A DNA stretch of 58,748 nt from DATBLE01 sp046732255 (GTDB lineage: Bacteria > Actinomycetota > Thermoleophilia > Gaiellales > Gaiellaceae): positions 1 through 58,748 of the forward strand of contig JBKPMR010000071.1 of the NCBI GenBank assembly GCA_046732255.1, given 5' to 3'. Positions 38,396 through 47,224 of this stretch are shown here, piece by piece. Positions within the stretch are counted from its first letter, which is position 1. Every line of letters begins with the position of its first letter. The notes beneath the pieces are model-generated. The model ran no database searches. It saw only the letters and a list, made by a program, of their open reading frames with translations, and had not been told where the DNA came from. The translations under genes were made by a program, and so were the position numbers.

Positions 38396-39640
38396 CTAGC
38401 CCTGCCGCAGGCGGCCGGAGGCGGCGGTCGCCTGCGGCAGGCGCAGGCGGCCGGAGGCGGCGGTCGCCTCCCGCAACCGCCCGGCCAGGCTCGTCGTCAG
38501 CTGTCCGCGGCGGAGGCGCCAGGACCAGTTGTCCCTCGTCGTCCCGGGCCTGTTCATCCGGGCGTCGCTGTCGAGCCCGAGCACGTCTTGCGCCTGCACG
38601 ATCGCGAGCGCTGCGCGCGACGAGAACGCCGCCTCGATCAGCTCCCAGTGCGGCTCGACGCCCGGTAGGTCCGACGCCTGGCGGATCCGCCGAGGCAGGG
38701 TCCGCCACCAGCCGACCGCGGTGTCCATGTCGTGGGTGCCCACGTAGACGACGCTCTGATCCTCGTGGTTCTCGAGGCGGTGCGGATTACCGGGCGGGCC
38801 GTCGTAGCCGAACTGCATCACGACCATGCCAGGGATGCCGAGCTCTTCGCGCAGCCGCTCCACGGGCGGCGTGATCACCCCGAGGTCCTCCGCGACGAGC
38901 GGCAGCGGCCCGAGCTCGCGCTCGGCCGCCCGGAAGAGCTCCGCGCGCGGCCCCGGGCGGAAGCGGCCGTGCTTCGCCGTCTTGTGGTTCTCGGGCACCG
39001 CCCAGTAGGCGACGAAGCCGCGGAAGTGGTCGATGCGGACGACGTCGAAGAGGTCGAACGTCCGCCGCAGGCGCTCGATCCACCAGCGGTAGCCCTGCGC
39101 GCGCATCGCGTGCCAGTCGTAGAGCGGGTTCCCCCAGCGCTGGCCGAATGCGCTCAGCGAGTCCGGTGGCGCCGCCGCCACGAACCCCCGCTGGAACAGC
39201 TCCGGGTACGAGGCGACGTCGGCGCCCCCCTGCGCGACGTAGATCGGGAGGTCGCCGAAGAGACGAACGCCGCGGTCGGCCGCGTACCGCCGTAGCGCGC
39301 CCCACTCGCGGTCGAAGCGGACCTGGTCGGCGATCGCGCCGCGCCCCGCGAACGCCGCCCAGTCGCCGATCCAGTAGCGCTGGCGCGCGACGAAGGCCTC
39401 CAGCTCGTCGGTCGTGACCGGTGCCCGCGGCCGCTCGAGCAGGCCCGGGTGGGCTGCGAAGGCCGACGGGGAGGCGTACGGCGAGCCGGTCGAGTCGGGA
39501 GGCGCGAGCGGGAGCACGGCCCACCATGACTGGCCCGCGTCGACGAGCCAGTCGACGAAACGGTAAGCCTCGGGGCCGAGGCGGCCGCCCGGCAAGGAGG
39601 ACAGGTGCAGCAGGACGCCGCTCGCTCGCTCGATCTGCAT
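38396..39640 (-). CDS. malQ: 4-alpha-glucanotransferase MalQ
   Basis: 414-residue GH77 disproportionating enzyme that transfers maltosyl or longer units between alpha-1,4 glucans. ATG 39640 starts QIERASGVLLHLSSLPGG, the family N-terminus; the longer frame is antisense to glgE upstream. Catalytic residues: nucleophile Asp204 in DVVRIDHFRGFVAYWAVP, acid/base Glu in LVAEDLGVITPPVE, and third Asp in VGTHDMDTAVGWW (Met where Asn is usual). It is shorter than usual (about 500) and ends in a repeat-coded tail with two ATAASGRLR units. It is divergent from glgE with a 44-base gap, so the promoter is shared. Confidence 0.9.
   Translation of the reverse strand: MQIERASGVLLHLSSLPGGRLGPEAYRFVDWLVDAGQSWWAVLPLAPPDSTGSPYASPSAFAAHPGLLERPRAPVTTDELEAFVARQRYWIGDWAAFAGRGAIADQVRFDREWGALRRYAADRGVRLFGDLPIYVAQGGADVASYPELFQRGFVAAAPPDSLSAFGQRWGNPLYDWHAMRAQGYRWWIERLRRTFDLFDVVRIDHFRGFVAYWAVPENHKTAKHGRFRPGPRAELFRAAERELGPLPLVAEDLGVITPPVERLREELGIPGMVVMQFGYDGPPGNPHRLENHEDQSVVYVGTHDMDTAVGWWRTLPRRIRQASDLPGVEPHWELIEAAFSSRAALAIVQAQDVLGLDSDARMNRPGTTRDNWSWRLRRGQLTTSLAGRLREATAASGRLRLPQATAASGRLRQG
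38408..38469. repeat. Tandem 36-bp-period repeat at the malQ 3' end
   Basis: An identical 26-base block occurs at 38408-38433 and 38444-38469 (period 36). It encodes the duplicated TAASGRLR in the MalQ tail. Each block contains GGCGG-rich sequence with self-complementary segments (GCAGGCG...CGCCTGC), so hairpins are also possible near the gene end. Confidence 0.8.
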
Positions 39641-39684
39641 ACGGTTTGGGTTTCGCCGACTCGTTGAAATCTGACCGTATCGCG

Positions 39685-41502
39685 ATGCCTCTGCCGCAGA
39701 CCAGACCACCTCGGATCCAGATCGAGAACGTGTGGCCGCAGATCGACGGCGGCCGCTACCCGGTCAAACGCTCGGTCGGCGAAGCGATCGAGGTCTGGGC
39801 GACGATCTTCCGTGACGGCCACGAAGCGCTCGGCGCCTCGATCCTCTACCGACCGCCGGGCAGCGTCACCTGGCAGGAGACGCCGCTGAGCGCGGTCGGC
39901 AACGATCGCTGGACCGGCTGGTTCGCCGCCGACGTCCCCGGCCGCTGGGAGTTCACGATCCAGGCCTGGGTCGACAGGTTCGAGTCGTTCCGCGAGGAGC
40001 TGCGCCGGAAGGTCGAAGCCGGCCAGACGGACCTCGCGAGCGAGCTCGAGGAGGGCGCCCTGCTTTTCGGCGTCCGAGAGCTCGACGTCAAGACCGCCCT
40101 CGCGTCCACCGAGACCGACCGGTCGGAGGCGACCGGGCTCGTACGGGCGCTCAGCGTCATCGTCGATCGGGAGCGGGCGCGCTTCGGCGCCTGGTACGAG
40201 CTGTTCCCGCGGTCGTGGGGAGGCTTCGCCGGCGTGGAGAAGGCGTTGCCCGAGCTGGCGAAGGCCGGCTTCGACGTCGTCTATCTGCCGCCGATCCACC
40301 CGATCGGCAAGACGAACCGCAAGGGCCGGAACAACGCGCTCGGGGCCGGGCCGGGCGATCCGGGCAGCCCGTGGGCGATCGGGAGCGAGGAAGGCGGACA
40401 CACCGCCGTCCATCCGGCGCTCGGGACGATCGAGGACTTCGACCGCCTCGTCGTCGCCGGCCGCCGACACGGTGTCGAGATCGCGCTCGACTTCGCGATC
40501 CAGTGCTCCCCCGACCACCCGTGGCTGAAGGAGCACCCGGAGTGGTTCCACCGCCGGCCCGACGGCACGCTCAAGTACGCCGAGAACCCGCCGAAGCGCT
40601 ACCAGGACATCTACAACGTCAACTTCGACAGTCCCGACTGGGAAGTGCTCTGGACGGCGCTGCGCGACGTCGTCCTGCACTGGGTCGGCCACGGCGTGCA
40701 GGTCTTCCGGGTCGACAACCCGCACACGAAGCCGCTCGGGTTCTGGGAGTGGCTGATCCAGGAGGTGCACGCGGTCGATCCCGACGTCGTGTTCCTCGCC
40801 GAGGCGTTCACCCGGCCGGCGATGATGGCGGCGCTCGCGAAGGCGGGCTTCAACCAGTCGTACACCTACTTCACCTGGAAGAACACGAAAGCCGAGCTGG
40901 TCGAGTACATGACCGGCCTCACCCGGTCCGAGCTGCCGCAGTTCTTCCGGCCGAACTTCTTCGCGAACACGCCGGACATCCTCCACGAGTACCTCCAGCG
41001 CGGCGGCCGGCCGGCCTTCGAGGCGCGGCTCGTCCTGGCGGCGACCCTGTCCCCGAGCTACGGCATCTACTCGGGCTTCGAGCGGTGCGAGAGCACGCCC
41101 GTCCGCGAGGGCAGCGAGGAGTACCTGGACTCGGAGAAGTACGAGGTGAAGAGCCGCTCCCTCGACGGCCCGCTGCTGCCGCTGATCGCCCGCCTGAACA
41201 CGATCCGGCGCGAGAACGCCGCGCTCCAGTGGATCGGCGGTCTCGACTTTCTGGAGACCGAGAACGACCAGCTGGTCGCGTTCGCGAGGCGCGCAGAGGG
41301 AAACGTGCTGATCGTGTGCGTGAACATCGATGCGCGTGCGGCCCAGGAAGGCGTCGCGGTCGTCCCCGTCGCGCTCGGGCTGCCGCCTGCCTTCGCCGCC
41401 TCCGAGCTCCTCACCGGCGAGGAGTTCCACTGGCGCTCGGGCCGCAACTACCTGCGCCTGGGCCCAGGCAAATCCCACATCCTTCGGGTGGAAACTCGAT
41501 GA
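39685..41502 (+). CDS. glgE: Alpha-1,4-glucan:maltose-1-phosphate maltosyltransferase GlgE
   Basis: 605-residue GH13_3 enzyme extending alpha-1,4-glucan from maltose 1-phosphate with phosphate release. N-terminal domain PPRIQIENVWPQIDGGRYPVKRSVGEAIEVWATIFRDGHE and GRWEFTIQAWVDRFESFREEL; catalytic domain with GVEIALDFAIQCSPDHPWLKEHPEWFHRRPDGTLKYAENPPKRYQDIYNVNF, nucleophile Asp344 in GVQVFRVDNPHTKP and acid/base Glu373 in VVFLAEAFTRP. These long GlgE-specific blocks make the assignment firm. ATG 39685 has no ribosome site; a leaderless transcript is possible. First gene of the glgE-treS-mak-glgB group. Confidence 0.95.
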   Translation: MPLPQTRPPRIQIENVWPQIDGGRYPVKRSVGEAIEVWATIFRDGHEALGASILYRPPGSVTWQETPLSAVGNDRWTGWFAADVPGRWEFTIQAWVDRFESFREELRRKVEAGQTDLASELEEGALLFGVRELDVKTALASTETDRSEATGLVRALSVIVDRERARFGAWYELFPRSWGGFAGVEKALPELAKAGFDVVYLPPIHPIGKTNRKGRNNALGAGPGDPGSPWAIGSEEGGHTAVHPALGTIEDFDRLVVAGRRHGVEIALDFAIQCSPDHPWLKEHPEWFHRRPDGTLKYAENPPKRYQDIYNVNFDSPDWEVLWTALRDVVLHWVGHGVQVFRVDNPHTKPLGFWEWLIQEVHAVDPDVVFLAEAFTRPAMMAALAKAGFNQSYTYFTWKNTKAELVEYMTGLTRSELPQFFRPNFFANTPDILHEYLQRGGRPAFEARLVLAATLSPSYGIYSGFERCESTPVREGSEEYLDSEKYEVKSRSLDGPLLPLIARLNTIRRENAALQWIGGLDFLETENDQLVAFARRAEGNVLIVCVNIDARAAQEGVAVVPVALGLPPAFAASELLTGEEFHWRSGRNYLRLGPGKSHILRVETR

Positions 41503-41583
41503 GCGACCTGCCAACACCCGTTCTCCGGCGTCGGGCTCTGCCCGCCGCACACCGACGAACCGACCCTGCGACCCGAGCTGCGC

Positions 41584-41631
41584 CGCGCCGATCTCAGAAG
41601 ATCATCGGCGCGCAGCGCCGGATCTTCTGAG
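41584..41631 (+). promoter_or_regulatory. Mutually exclusive hairpins directly before treS
   Basis: CGCGCCGAT (41584-41592) can pair with ATCGGCGCG (41604-41612). Alternatively CTCAGAAGATC (41593-41603) pairs exactly with GATCTTCTGAG (41621-41631), with an inner CGGCGC/GCGCCG stem (41606-41611 and 41615-41620). The two folds compete. The second ends one base before the treS ATG at 41632 and would bury its start region. No ribosome site is otherwise seen. Confidence 0.55.
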
Positions 41632-43290
41632 ATGTCCGAGCCCGGGGCATGGTTCGAGTCCGATCCGCGGTGGTTCAAGCGCGCGGTGTTCTACGAGATC
41701 CACATCCGCGGGTTCTTCGACGGCAACGACGACGGCGCCGGCGACTTCCGGGGCCTGATCGACAAGCTCGACTACCTCCAGTGGCTCGGGATCGACTGCA
41801 TCTGGCTGCTGCCGATGTACGCCAGTCCGCTCCGCGACGGCGGCTACGACATCGCCGACTTCTTCCAGATCCATCCCGACTACGGCAGCGTCGAGGACTT
41901 CCGGATGTTCGTCGAGGCCGCGCACCAGCGGGGGATCCGCGTGATCGCCGACCTGGTCATGAACCACACGTCCAGCGACCACCCCTGGTTCCAGGAGTCC
42001 CGCTCGAGCCCGGACTCGCCGAAGCGCGACTGGTACGTCTGGTCGGACGCGGACGACCGCTACCCCGAGGTCCGGATCATCTTCATCGATTCCGAACCGT
42101 CGAACTGGACGTGGGACCCGGTCGCCGGCCAGTACTACTGGCACCGCTTCTTCTCGCACCAGCCGGACCTGAACTTCGAGAACCCCGAGGTCCAGGAAGC
42201 GATGCTCAACGTCCTGCGCTTCTGGCTCGACCTCGGCATCGACGGCTTCCGGCTCGACGCGGTCCCGTACCTGTACGAGCGCGACGGGACGAACGGCGAG
42301 AACCTGCCGGAGACCCACGAGTATCTGAGGCGGATCCGGGCCGAGGTGGACGCCCGCTACCCCGACCGGGTCCTGCTCGCCGAGGCAAACCAGTGGCCGG
42401 AGGACGTTGTCGCCTATTTCGGCAACGGAGACGAGTGCCACATGGCGTTCCACTTCCCGGTGATGCCGCGCATGTTCATGTCACTACGCCGGGAGGAGGC
42501 GAAGCCGATCCTCGAGATTCTCGACCGGACGCCGCAGATTCCCGACAACGCCCAGTGGGGACTGTTCCTCCGGAACCACGACGAGCTGACCCTCGAGATG
42601 GTCACGGACGAGGAGCGCGACTACATGTACGCGGAGTACGCGAAGGACCCGCGGATGAAGCTCAACCTCGGAATCCGCCGCCGGCTCGCGCCGCTGCTCG
42701 ACAACGGCCGTGACGAGATCGAGCTGATGCACGCGATTCTCTTCTCCCTGCCGGGCGCGCCGGTGCTCTACTACGGAGACGAGATCGGAATGGGCGACAA
42801 CGTGTACCTGGGCGACCGCGACGGCGTTCGCACCCCGATGCAGTGGACCGGAGACCGAAACGGCGGGTTCTCGCGGGCGGATTTCGCCCAGCTCTACCTC
42901 CCGCCGCTGATGGACCCGGTGTACGGCTTCGGCGCGGTGAACGTCGAGGCACAGCTCCGCACGCCGACCTCGCTGCTCCGCTGGCTGCACCGCTTCATCG
43001 CCCTCCGGAAGGAGCATCCGGTCTTCGGGATCGGCACCTACGAGCCGCTCCGGCCGGAGAACCCGAGGATCTTCGCGCACATCCGCCGGTACGAGGACGA
43101 CGTCATCCTCTGCGTCCACAACCTCGCCCGATCGGCACAGGCGGTCGAGCTCGACCTCGCCGAGTTCGAGGGCTGGGTGCCGGAGGAGATGCTCGGCCGG
43201 TCGCGTTTCCCGGCGATCGGCAAGCTGCCGTACCTGCTCACCCTCGCGCCGCGCGGCTGGTTCTGGTTCCTGCTCAGGAGGGACGAGTGA
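41632..43290 (+). CDS. treS: Trehalose synthase TreS (maltose alpha-D-glucosyltransferase)
   Basis: 552-residue GH13_16 enzyme interconverting trehalose and maltose. Start SEPGAWFESDPRWFKRAVFYEIHIRGFFDGNDDGAGDFRGL is diagnostic. Catalytic residues: nucleophile Asp209 (DGFRLDAVPYLY), acid/base Glu251 (RVLLAEANQWPEDVV), third Asp317 (FLRNHDELTLEMV). Its maltose is phosphorylated by the next gene product. The stop overlaps the maltokinase start (GTGA). It lacks a fused kinase, unlike TreS-Pep2 fusions. Confidence 0.95.
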   Translation: MSEPGAWFESDPRWFKRAVFYEIHIRGFFDGNDDGAGDFRGLIDKLDYLQWLGIDCIWLLPMYASPLRDGGYDIADFFQIHPDYGSVEDFRMFVEAAHQRGIRVIADLVMNHTSSDHPWFQESRSSPDSPKRDWYVWSDADDRYPEVRIIFIDSEPSNWTWDPVAGQYYWHRFFSHQPDLNFENPEVQEAMLNVLRFWLDLGIDGFRLDAVPYLYERDGTNGENLPETHEYLRRIRAEVDARYPDRVLLAEANQWPEDVVAYFGNGDECHMAFHFPVMPRMFMSLRREEAKPILEILDRTPQIPDNAQWGLFLRNHDELTLEMVTDEERDYMYAEYAKDPRMKLNLGIRRRLAPLLDNGRDEIELMHAILFSLPGAPVLYYGDEIGMGDNVYLGDRDGVRTPMQWTGDRNGGFSRADFAQLYLPPLMDPVYGFGAVNVEAQLRTPTSLLRWLHRFIALRKEHPVFGIGTYEPLRPENPRIFAHIRRYEDDVILCVHNLARSAQAVELDLAEFEGWVPEEMLGRSRFPAIGKLPYLLTLAPRGWFWFLLRRDE

Positions 43291-44615
43291 CGAGGGCCTC
43301 CGATCTGACCGAGGACGTCCTCGTCGAGTACGTCGCGGCGCAACGCTGGTACGGCTCGAAGGGCCGGGAGGTGGCGCATGCGGCCGTCGTCGACTGTGCC
43401 GAGCTGCCGGGCGCGGTCATCGCCCTCGTCGAGGTGCGTTTCCCCGAGGGAACCCACGACACCTACCAGCTCGTCGCCGGCGACACGCTCGACGGGCTGT
43501 CCGAGCCGTCGGTCGCCCGCGAGCTCGTGCAGCGGATCCGGGCCGGTATGGCGCAGCGCACGCGCGCCGACGGGACGATCGCCTTCCAGTCGCTCGAGGG
43601 GTTCGCCGAGCTGGGGGCCGAGCTGGCCTCCGCCCGGGTGATCGGGAGCGAGCAGTCGAACACCTCCGTCGTGTTCGACGACGAGCTGATCCTCAAGGTC
43701 TACCGGCGAATCGAGGCCGGGATCAACCCCGAGCTGGAGGTGCTTCGGTTCCTGGGCGAGCGCGGATTCGAGAGCATGCCGGCGCTGCACGGCTGGTACG
43801 CGTACCACGGCCGTCCGGCCGAGGCGACGCTCGCGATCCTCCAGGAGTTCGTCCCGGAGGGCATCGACGGGTGGGAGCTGGCGCTCGACGAGCTGGCCGA
43901 GGCGCCCGACCGCTTCCTCGAGCGACTCCGCCGTCTGGGTGAGGTGACCGGGACGATGCACACGATCCTCGCCTCCGACCAGTCCGACCCCAACTTCGCG
44001 CCGGAGGAGCCGAGCCTCCAGGCGCTCGGGCTGCTGAACGCCACCGTCGACGAGGAGATCGCGCGCGCCTTCATCGACCTGCCGGACGACCTGGAGGCGG
44101 TCGAGCCGATTCGCGCCCGCGGCGAGGATGTCCGGGAGCGGCTGCGCCAGCGCACGTATTCAGGCGCAGCCGGGCGGATCATCCGCACGCACGGCGACTT
44201 CCATCTCGGCCAGGCGCTCTGGAGTGATGACGACTGGGTGATCCTCGACTTCGAGGGCGAGCCCGCACGGTCCCTTCCGGAGCGTCGCCGGAAACGCTCG
44301 CCCCTGCGCGACGTCGCGGGCATGCTCCGCTCGTTCGCCTACGCCGCGACCGCAGTCGAGTTCCTCCGCGGAGCCGAAGCGCCGCCCGGCTGGGAGGAGC
44401 GCGCTCGGGCCGAGTTCCTCGGCGGGTACCTCCAGACCGTCGACCCCAGCACGATCCCGCCGGGGCCGGAGGCATTCGACAAGCTCCTGTCCGTGTTCGA
44501 GCTCGAGAAGGCGGTCTACGAGCTGCGGTACGAGCTGAACATGCGTCCCGACTGGGTGCCGATCCCGGTCGCGGGGATCCTGCGCATCCTCGAGGAGGCT
44601 CCTGTCACCACGTGA
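43287..44615 (+). CDS. mak: Maltokinase (Mak/Pep2)
   Basis: 442-residue kinase making maltose 1-phosphate from maltose and ATP, the GlgE donor. N-terminal cap LVEYVAAQRWYGSKGREVAHAAVVD (QRWYGSK); then SVVFDDELILKVYRRIEAGINPELEVLRFL with the ATP-binding Lys; catalytic loop IRTHGDFHLGQALW (HGDxHLGQ) and metal Asp in WVILDFEGEPARSLPERRRKRSPLRDVAGMLRS. These are the standard maltokinase blocks. GTG 43287 overlaps the treS stop; CAGGAGGG lies 5 bases before it. Confidence 0.93.
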   Translation: MTRASDLTEDVLVEYVAAQRWYGSKGREVAHAAVVDCAELPGAVIALVEVRFPEGTHDTYQLVAGDTLDGLSEPSVARELVQRIRAGMAQRTRADGTIAFQSLEGFAELGAELASARVIGSEQSNTSVVFDDELILKVYRRIEAGINPELEVLRFLGERGFESMPALHGWYAYHGRPAEATLAILQEFVPEGIDGWELALDELAEAPDRFLERLRRLGEVTGTMHTILASDQSDPNFAPEEPSLQALGLLNATVDEEIARAFIDLPDDLEAVEPIRARGEDVRERLRQRTYSGAAGRIIRTHGDFHLGQALWSDDDWVILDFEGEPARSLPERRRKRSPLRDVAGMLRSFAYAATAVEFLRGAEAPPGWEERARAEFLGGYLQTVDPSTIPPGPEAFDKLLSVFELEKAVYELRYELNMRPDWVPIPVAGILRILEEAPVTT

Positions 44616-46786
44616 TCCGGGCTCCACGCCAGCAGTCGCCACCCTACGAGCTCGCCGATCCACACGCGTACCTGGGTGCCCACCCTGTGGAGGGCGGGGT
44701 CGTGGTCCGAGTGTTCCGTCCCGACGCCGAGTCCGTTCGCGTCCGCCCCGCGAACCGTTCCGCCTGCGAGCTCACGCCGGCGGATCGCGACGGGGTCTTC
44801 GAGGGCACGATCGAAGGTGCGGAGCTGCCGCTCGACTACGAGCTGGAGGTGCGGTACCCGGCCGGGGACTCGTACGTCCTCCGCGACCCCTACTCGTTCC
44901 TGCCGACCCTCGGGGAACTGGACGTCCATCTGGCCGGCGAGGGACGCCACGAAGAGCTGTACGCGAGGCTCGGTGCCCATCCCCGCGTGGTGGACGGCGT
45001 CGCCGGAGCCGCGTTCGCGGTGTGGGCTCCGAATGCGGCCTCGGTCAGCGTCGTCGGCGACTTCAACTCGTGGGACGGTCGGTTGCACCCGATGCGCTCG
45101 CTGGGCGGAACGGGCATCTGGGAACTGTTCGTGCCCGACGTTTCGCCGGGCACGAGGTACAAGTTCGAGCTCCGCACGCGGGCCGGAGGGCTGCGGCTCA
45201 AGGCCGACCCGTTCGCCTTCCAGACCGAGGTACCCCCGAAAAACGCGTCGATCGTCTTCGACTCCGGGTACGAGTGGGGAGACGCGGACTGGCTCGCGCA
45301 CCGCTCCCGACGCGACGCGCTGGCGCGTCCGCTGGCGGTGTACGAGGTCCACCTCGGCTCGTGGCGGCTCAACCCGCTCGAGGACAACCGGCCGCTGACG
45401 TATGCCGAGCTGGCCGACGAGGTCGCCGAGTACGTCACCGACCTCGGCTTCACGCACGTGGAGCTGCTGCCGGTGATGGAGCATCCGTACGCGCCGTCCT
45501 GGGGCTATCAGGTGAGCGGCTACTTCGCGCCGACCGCGCGCTTCGGGCCGCCGGACGACTTCCGCGCGTTCGTCGACCGACTGCACGCCGCTGGGGTCGG
45601 CGTGATCCTCGACTGGGTGCCGGCGCACTTTCCTAAGGACGACTGGGCCCTGGCCCGCTTCGACGGCACCGCGCTCTACGAGCACGACGATCCACGCCGC
45701 GGCGAGCACCCGGACTGGGGCACGTTCGTCTTCAACTTCGGCCGGAACGAGGTCCGCAACTTCCTGCTCGCGAGCGCGCTCTTCTGGTTGCGCGAGTACC
45801 ACGCCGACGGGCTGCGCGTCGACGCGGTCGCCTCGATGCTCTACCTGGACTACTCGCGGAAGGAGGGCGAGTGGGTCCCGAACGTGCACGGCGGCAACGA
45901 GGATCTGGACGCGATCGCCTTCCTGAAGGAGCTGAACACGGTCGCGCACGGCCGCGAGCCCGGCGTCCTGATGTCCGCCGAGGAGTCGACCGCCTGGCCC
46001 GGCGTGTCGCGGCCGGTCGAGCACGGCGGCCTCGGCTTCGGGCTGAAGTGGAACATGGGGTGGATGCACGACACGCTGTCGTACTTCGCACACGAGCCCG
46101 TCCACCGCCGCTTCCACCACGACCAGCTGACGTTCAGCCTGATCTACGCGTTCACGGAGAACTTCGTGCTGCCGCTCTCACACGACGAGGTCGTCCACGG
46201 CAAGGGGTCGCTGCTCGCCAAGATGCCCGGCGATCCCTGGCAGAAGCGTGCCAACCTGCGTGCGCTGTACGGCTACATGTGGGCGCATCCCGGCAAGAAG
46301 CTCCTGTTCATGGGCGGCGAGCTGGGCCAGGAACACGAGTGGCGCTCGGACGGATCGATCGACTGGCACCTCCTCGAGCGGCCCGAGCATGCCGGCATCC
46401 AGGAGCTCGTCCGTGATCTCAACCACCGCTACCGCGACGAGCCTGCTTTGTGGGAGGTGGACTTCGACCCCGAGGGGTTCCGCTGGCTGGAGGCGAACGA
46501 CGCCGACGCGAACGTCGTCGCCTTTCTCCGCCTGTCGCGAGACGGCGAGCGGGTCGTCGTCTGCGTCTGCAACTTCTCGCCGGTGCCCCGGTCCGGATAT
46601 CGCATCGGGCTGCCCCGAGCCGGGATGTGGCGCGAGCTGCTCAACACCGACGAGGCACGGTACGGCGGCGGCGGGGTCGGCAACCAAGGCCCGGTCGAGG
46701 CGAGGCCGAGATCCTGGCACGACCAGCCGTACTCGGCCGAGCTGACGCTGCCGCCGCTCGGGGTGCTCTGGCTCGTCCCGGTCTAG
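44612..46786 (+). CDS. glgB: 1,4-alpha-glucan branching enzyme GlgB
   Basis: 724-residue GH13_9 enzyme adding alpha-1,6 branches. Two N-terminal CBM48-type domains (first about 25-110, second with GAAFAVWAPNAASVSVVGDFNSWDGRLHPMR); then catalytic domain with YEVHLGSWRLNP, DWVPAHFPKDDWALARFDGTALYEH, nucleophile Asp404 (GLRVDAVASMLYLDYSRKEGEWVPN), acid/base Glu457 (MSAEESTAWPGVSRP) and Asp525 (LPLSHDEVVHGKGS). GTG start overlaps the mak stop. The last bases overlap the opposite-strand channel-like gene by 4. Confidence 0.95.
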   Translation: MIRAPRQQSPPYELADPHAYLGAHPVEGGVVVRVFRPDAESVRVRPANRSACELTPADRDGVFEGTIEGAELPLDYELEVRYPAGDSYVLRDPYSFLPTLGELDVHLAGEGRHEELYARLGAHPRVVDGVAGAAFAVWAPNAASVSVVGDFNSWDGRLHPMRSLGGTGIWELFVPDVSPGTRYKFELRTRAGGLRLKADPFAFQTEVPPKNASIVFDSGYEWGDADWLAHRSRRDALARPLAVYEVHLGSWRLNPLEDNRPLTYAELADEVAEYVTDLGFTHVELLPVMEHPYAPSWGYQVSGYFAPTARFGPPDDFRAFVDRLHAAGVGVILDWVPAHFPKDDWALARFDGTALYEHDDPRRGEHPDWGTFVFNFGRNEVRNFLLASALFWLREYHADGLRVDAVASMLYLDYSRKEGEWVPNVHGGNEDLDAIAFLKELNTVAHGREPGVLMSAEESTAWPGVSRPVEHGGLGFGLKWNMGWMHDTLSYFAHEPVHRRFHHDQLTFSLIYAFTENFVLPLSHDEVVHGKGSLLAKMPGDPWQKRANLRALYGYMWAHPGKKLLFMGGELGQEHEWRSDGSIDWHLLERPEHAGIQELVRDLNHRYRDEPALWEVDFDPEGFRWLEANDADANVVAFLRLSRDGERVVVCVCNFSPVPRSGYRIGLPRAGMWRELLNTDEARYGGGGVGNQGPVEARPRSWHDQPYSAELTLPPLGVLWLVPV

Positions 46787-47124
46787 CCGTCGCCGGTCAG
46801 GAAGAAGGCGGCGAACGACCCGCCGATCGAGGCGACCACGACCACCGCCCAGACCTGGAGGACGACGTCGACGACCCGGCCGGCCGCGGTGAGCGGGTTC
46901 GCCAGCTGGGACGAGATCGTCAGCAGCTGGACGGTGGCGAAGAACAGCGCGTCGCCGAAGGTGTGGATATCGGTGCCGTGCGCGTGCCGCTCGGTCAGCC
47001 AGACGAGGACCGATCCGGCGAGGTCGATCACGAGCGTCAGGCCGAGGGCGATCAGCAGGCGGGAGAGCAGCCGCCGGTGCCGCTCCTCCCAGGTCAGCAG
47101 CCGGTCGAGCTCCTCGCGGACCAC
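46783..47124 (-). CDS. Small two-helix, K+-channel-like membrane protein with atypical filter
   Basis: 113-residue membrane protein. A basic N-terminus (EELDRLLTWEERHRRLLSR) precedes helix LLIALGLTLVIDLAGSVLVWL; then a pore-like stretch HTFGDALFFATVQLLTISSQLANPLTAAGRVVDVVLQVWAVVVVASIGGSFAAFFL. The order helix, pore loop, helix resembles the 2TM potassium channel pore (FFATVQLLT...NPLTAAGRVVDVVL), but the selectivity filter TVGYG is replaced by TISSQ. So it may be a nonselective pore, or an accessory subunit. No regulatory domain follows. Divergent from the MFS gene. Confidence 0.7.
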   Translation of the reverse strand: MVREELDRLLTWEERHRRLLSRLLIALGLTLVIDLAGSVLVWLTERHAHGTDIHTFGDALFFATVQLLTISSQLANPLTAAGRVVDVVLQVWAVVVVASIGGSFAAFFLTGDG

Positions 47125-47224
47125 ACGGGCAGTCTCGCGCTCGGGGCGGACATGCGGCTACGAGCGGATCGTCCGGGCGGGGTGGCGACCAGGGCCGTCC
47201 CGGCAACGTCGCTAGCCTGGCGAT

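Noticed and set aside
39154..41550. 798-codon minus-strand frame
   Set aside because: Antisense to glgE, with its distal part out of frame on malQ; no recognisable protein.
44516..46120. 534-codon minus-strand frame
   Set aside because: Antisense to glgB with low-complexity Arg/Val/Glu composition.
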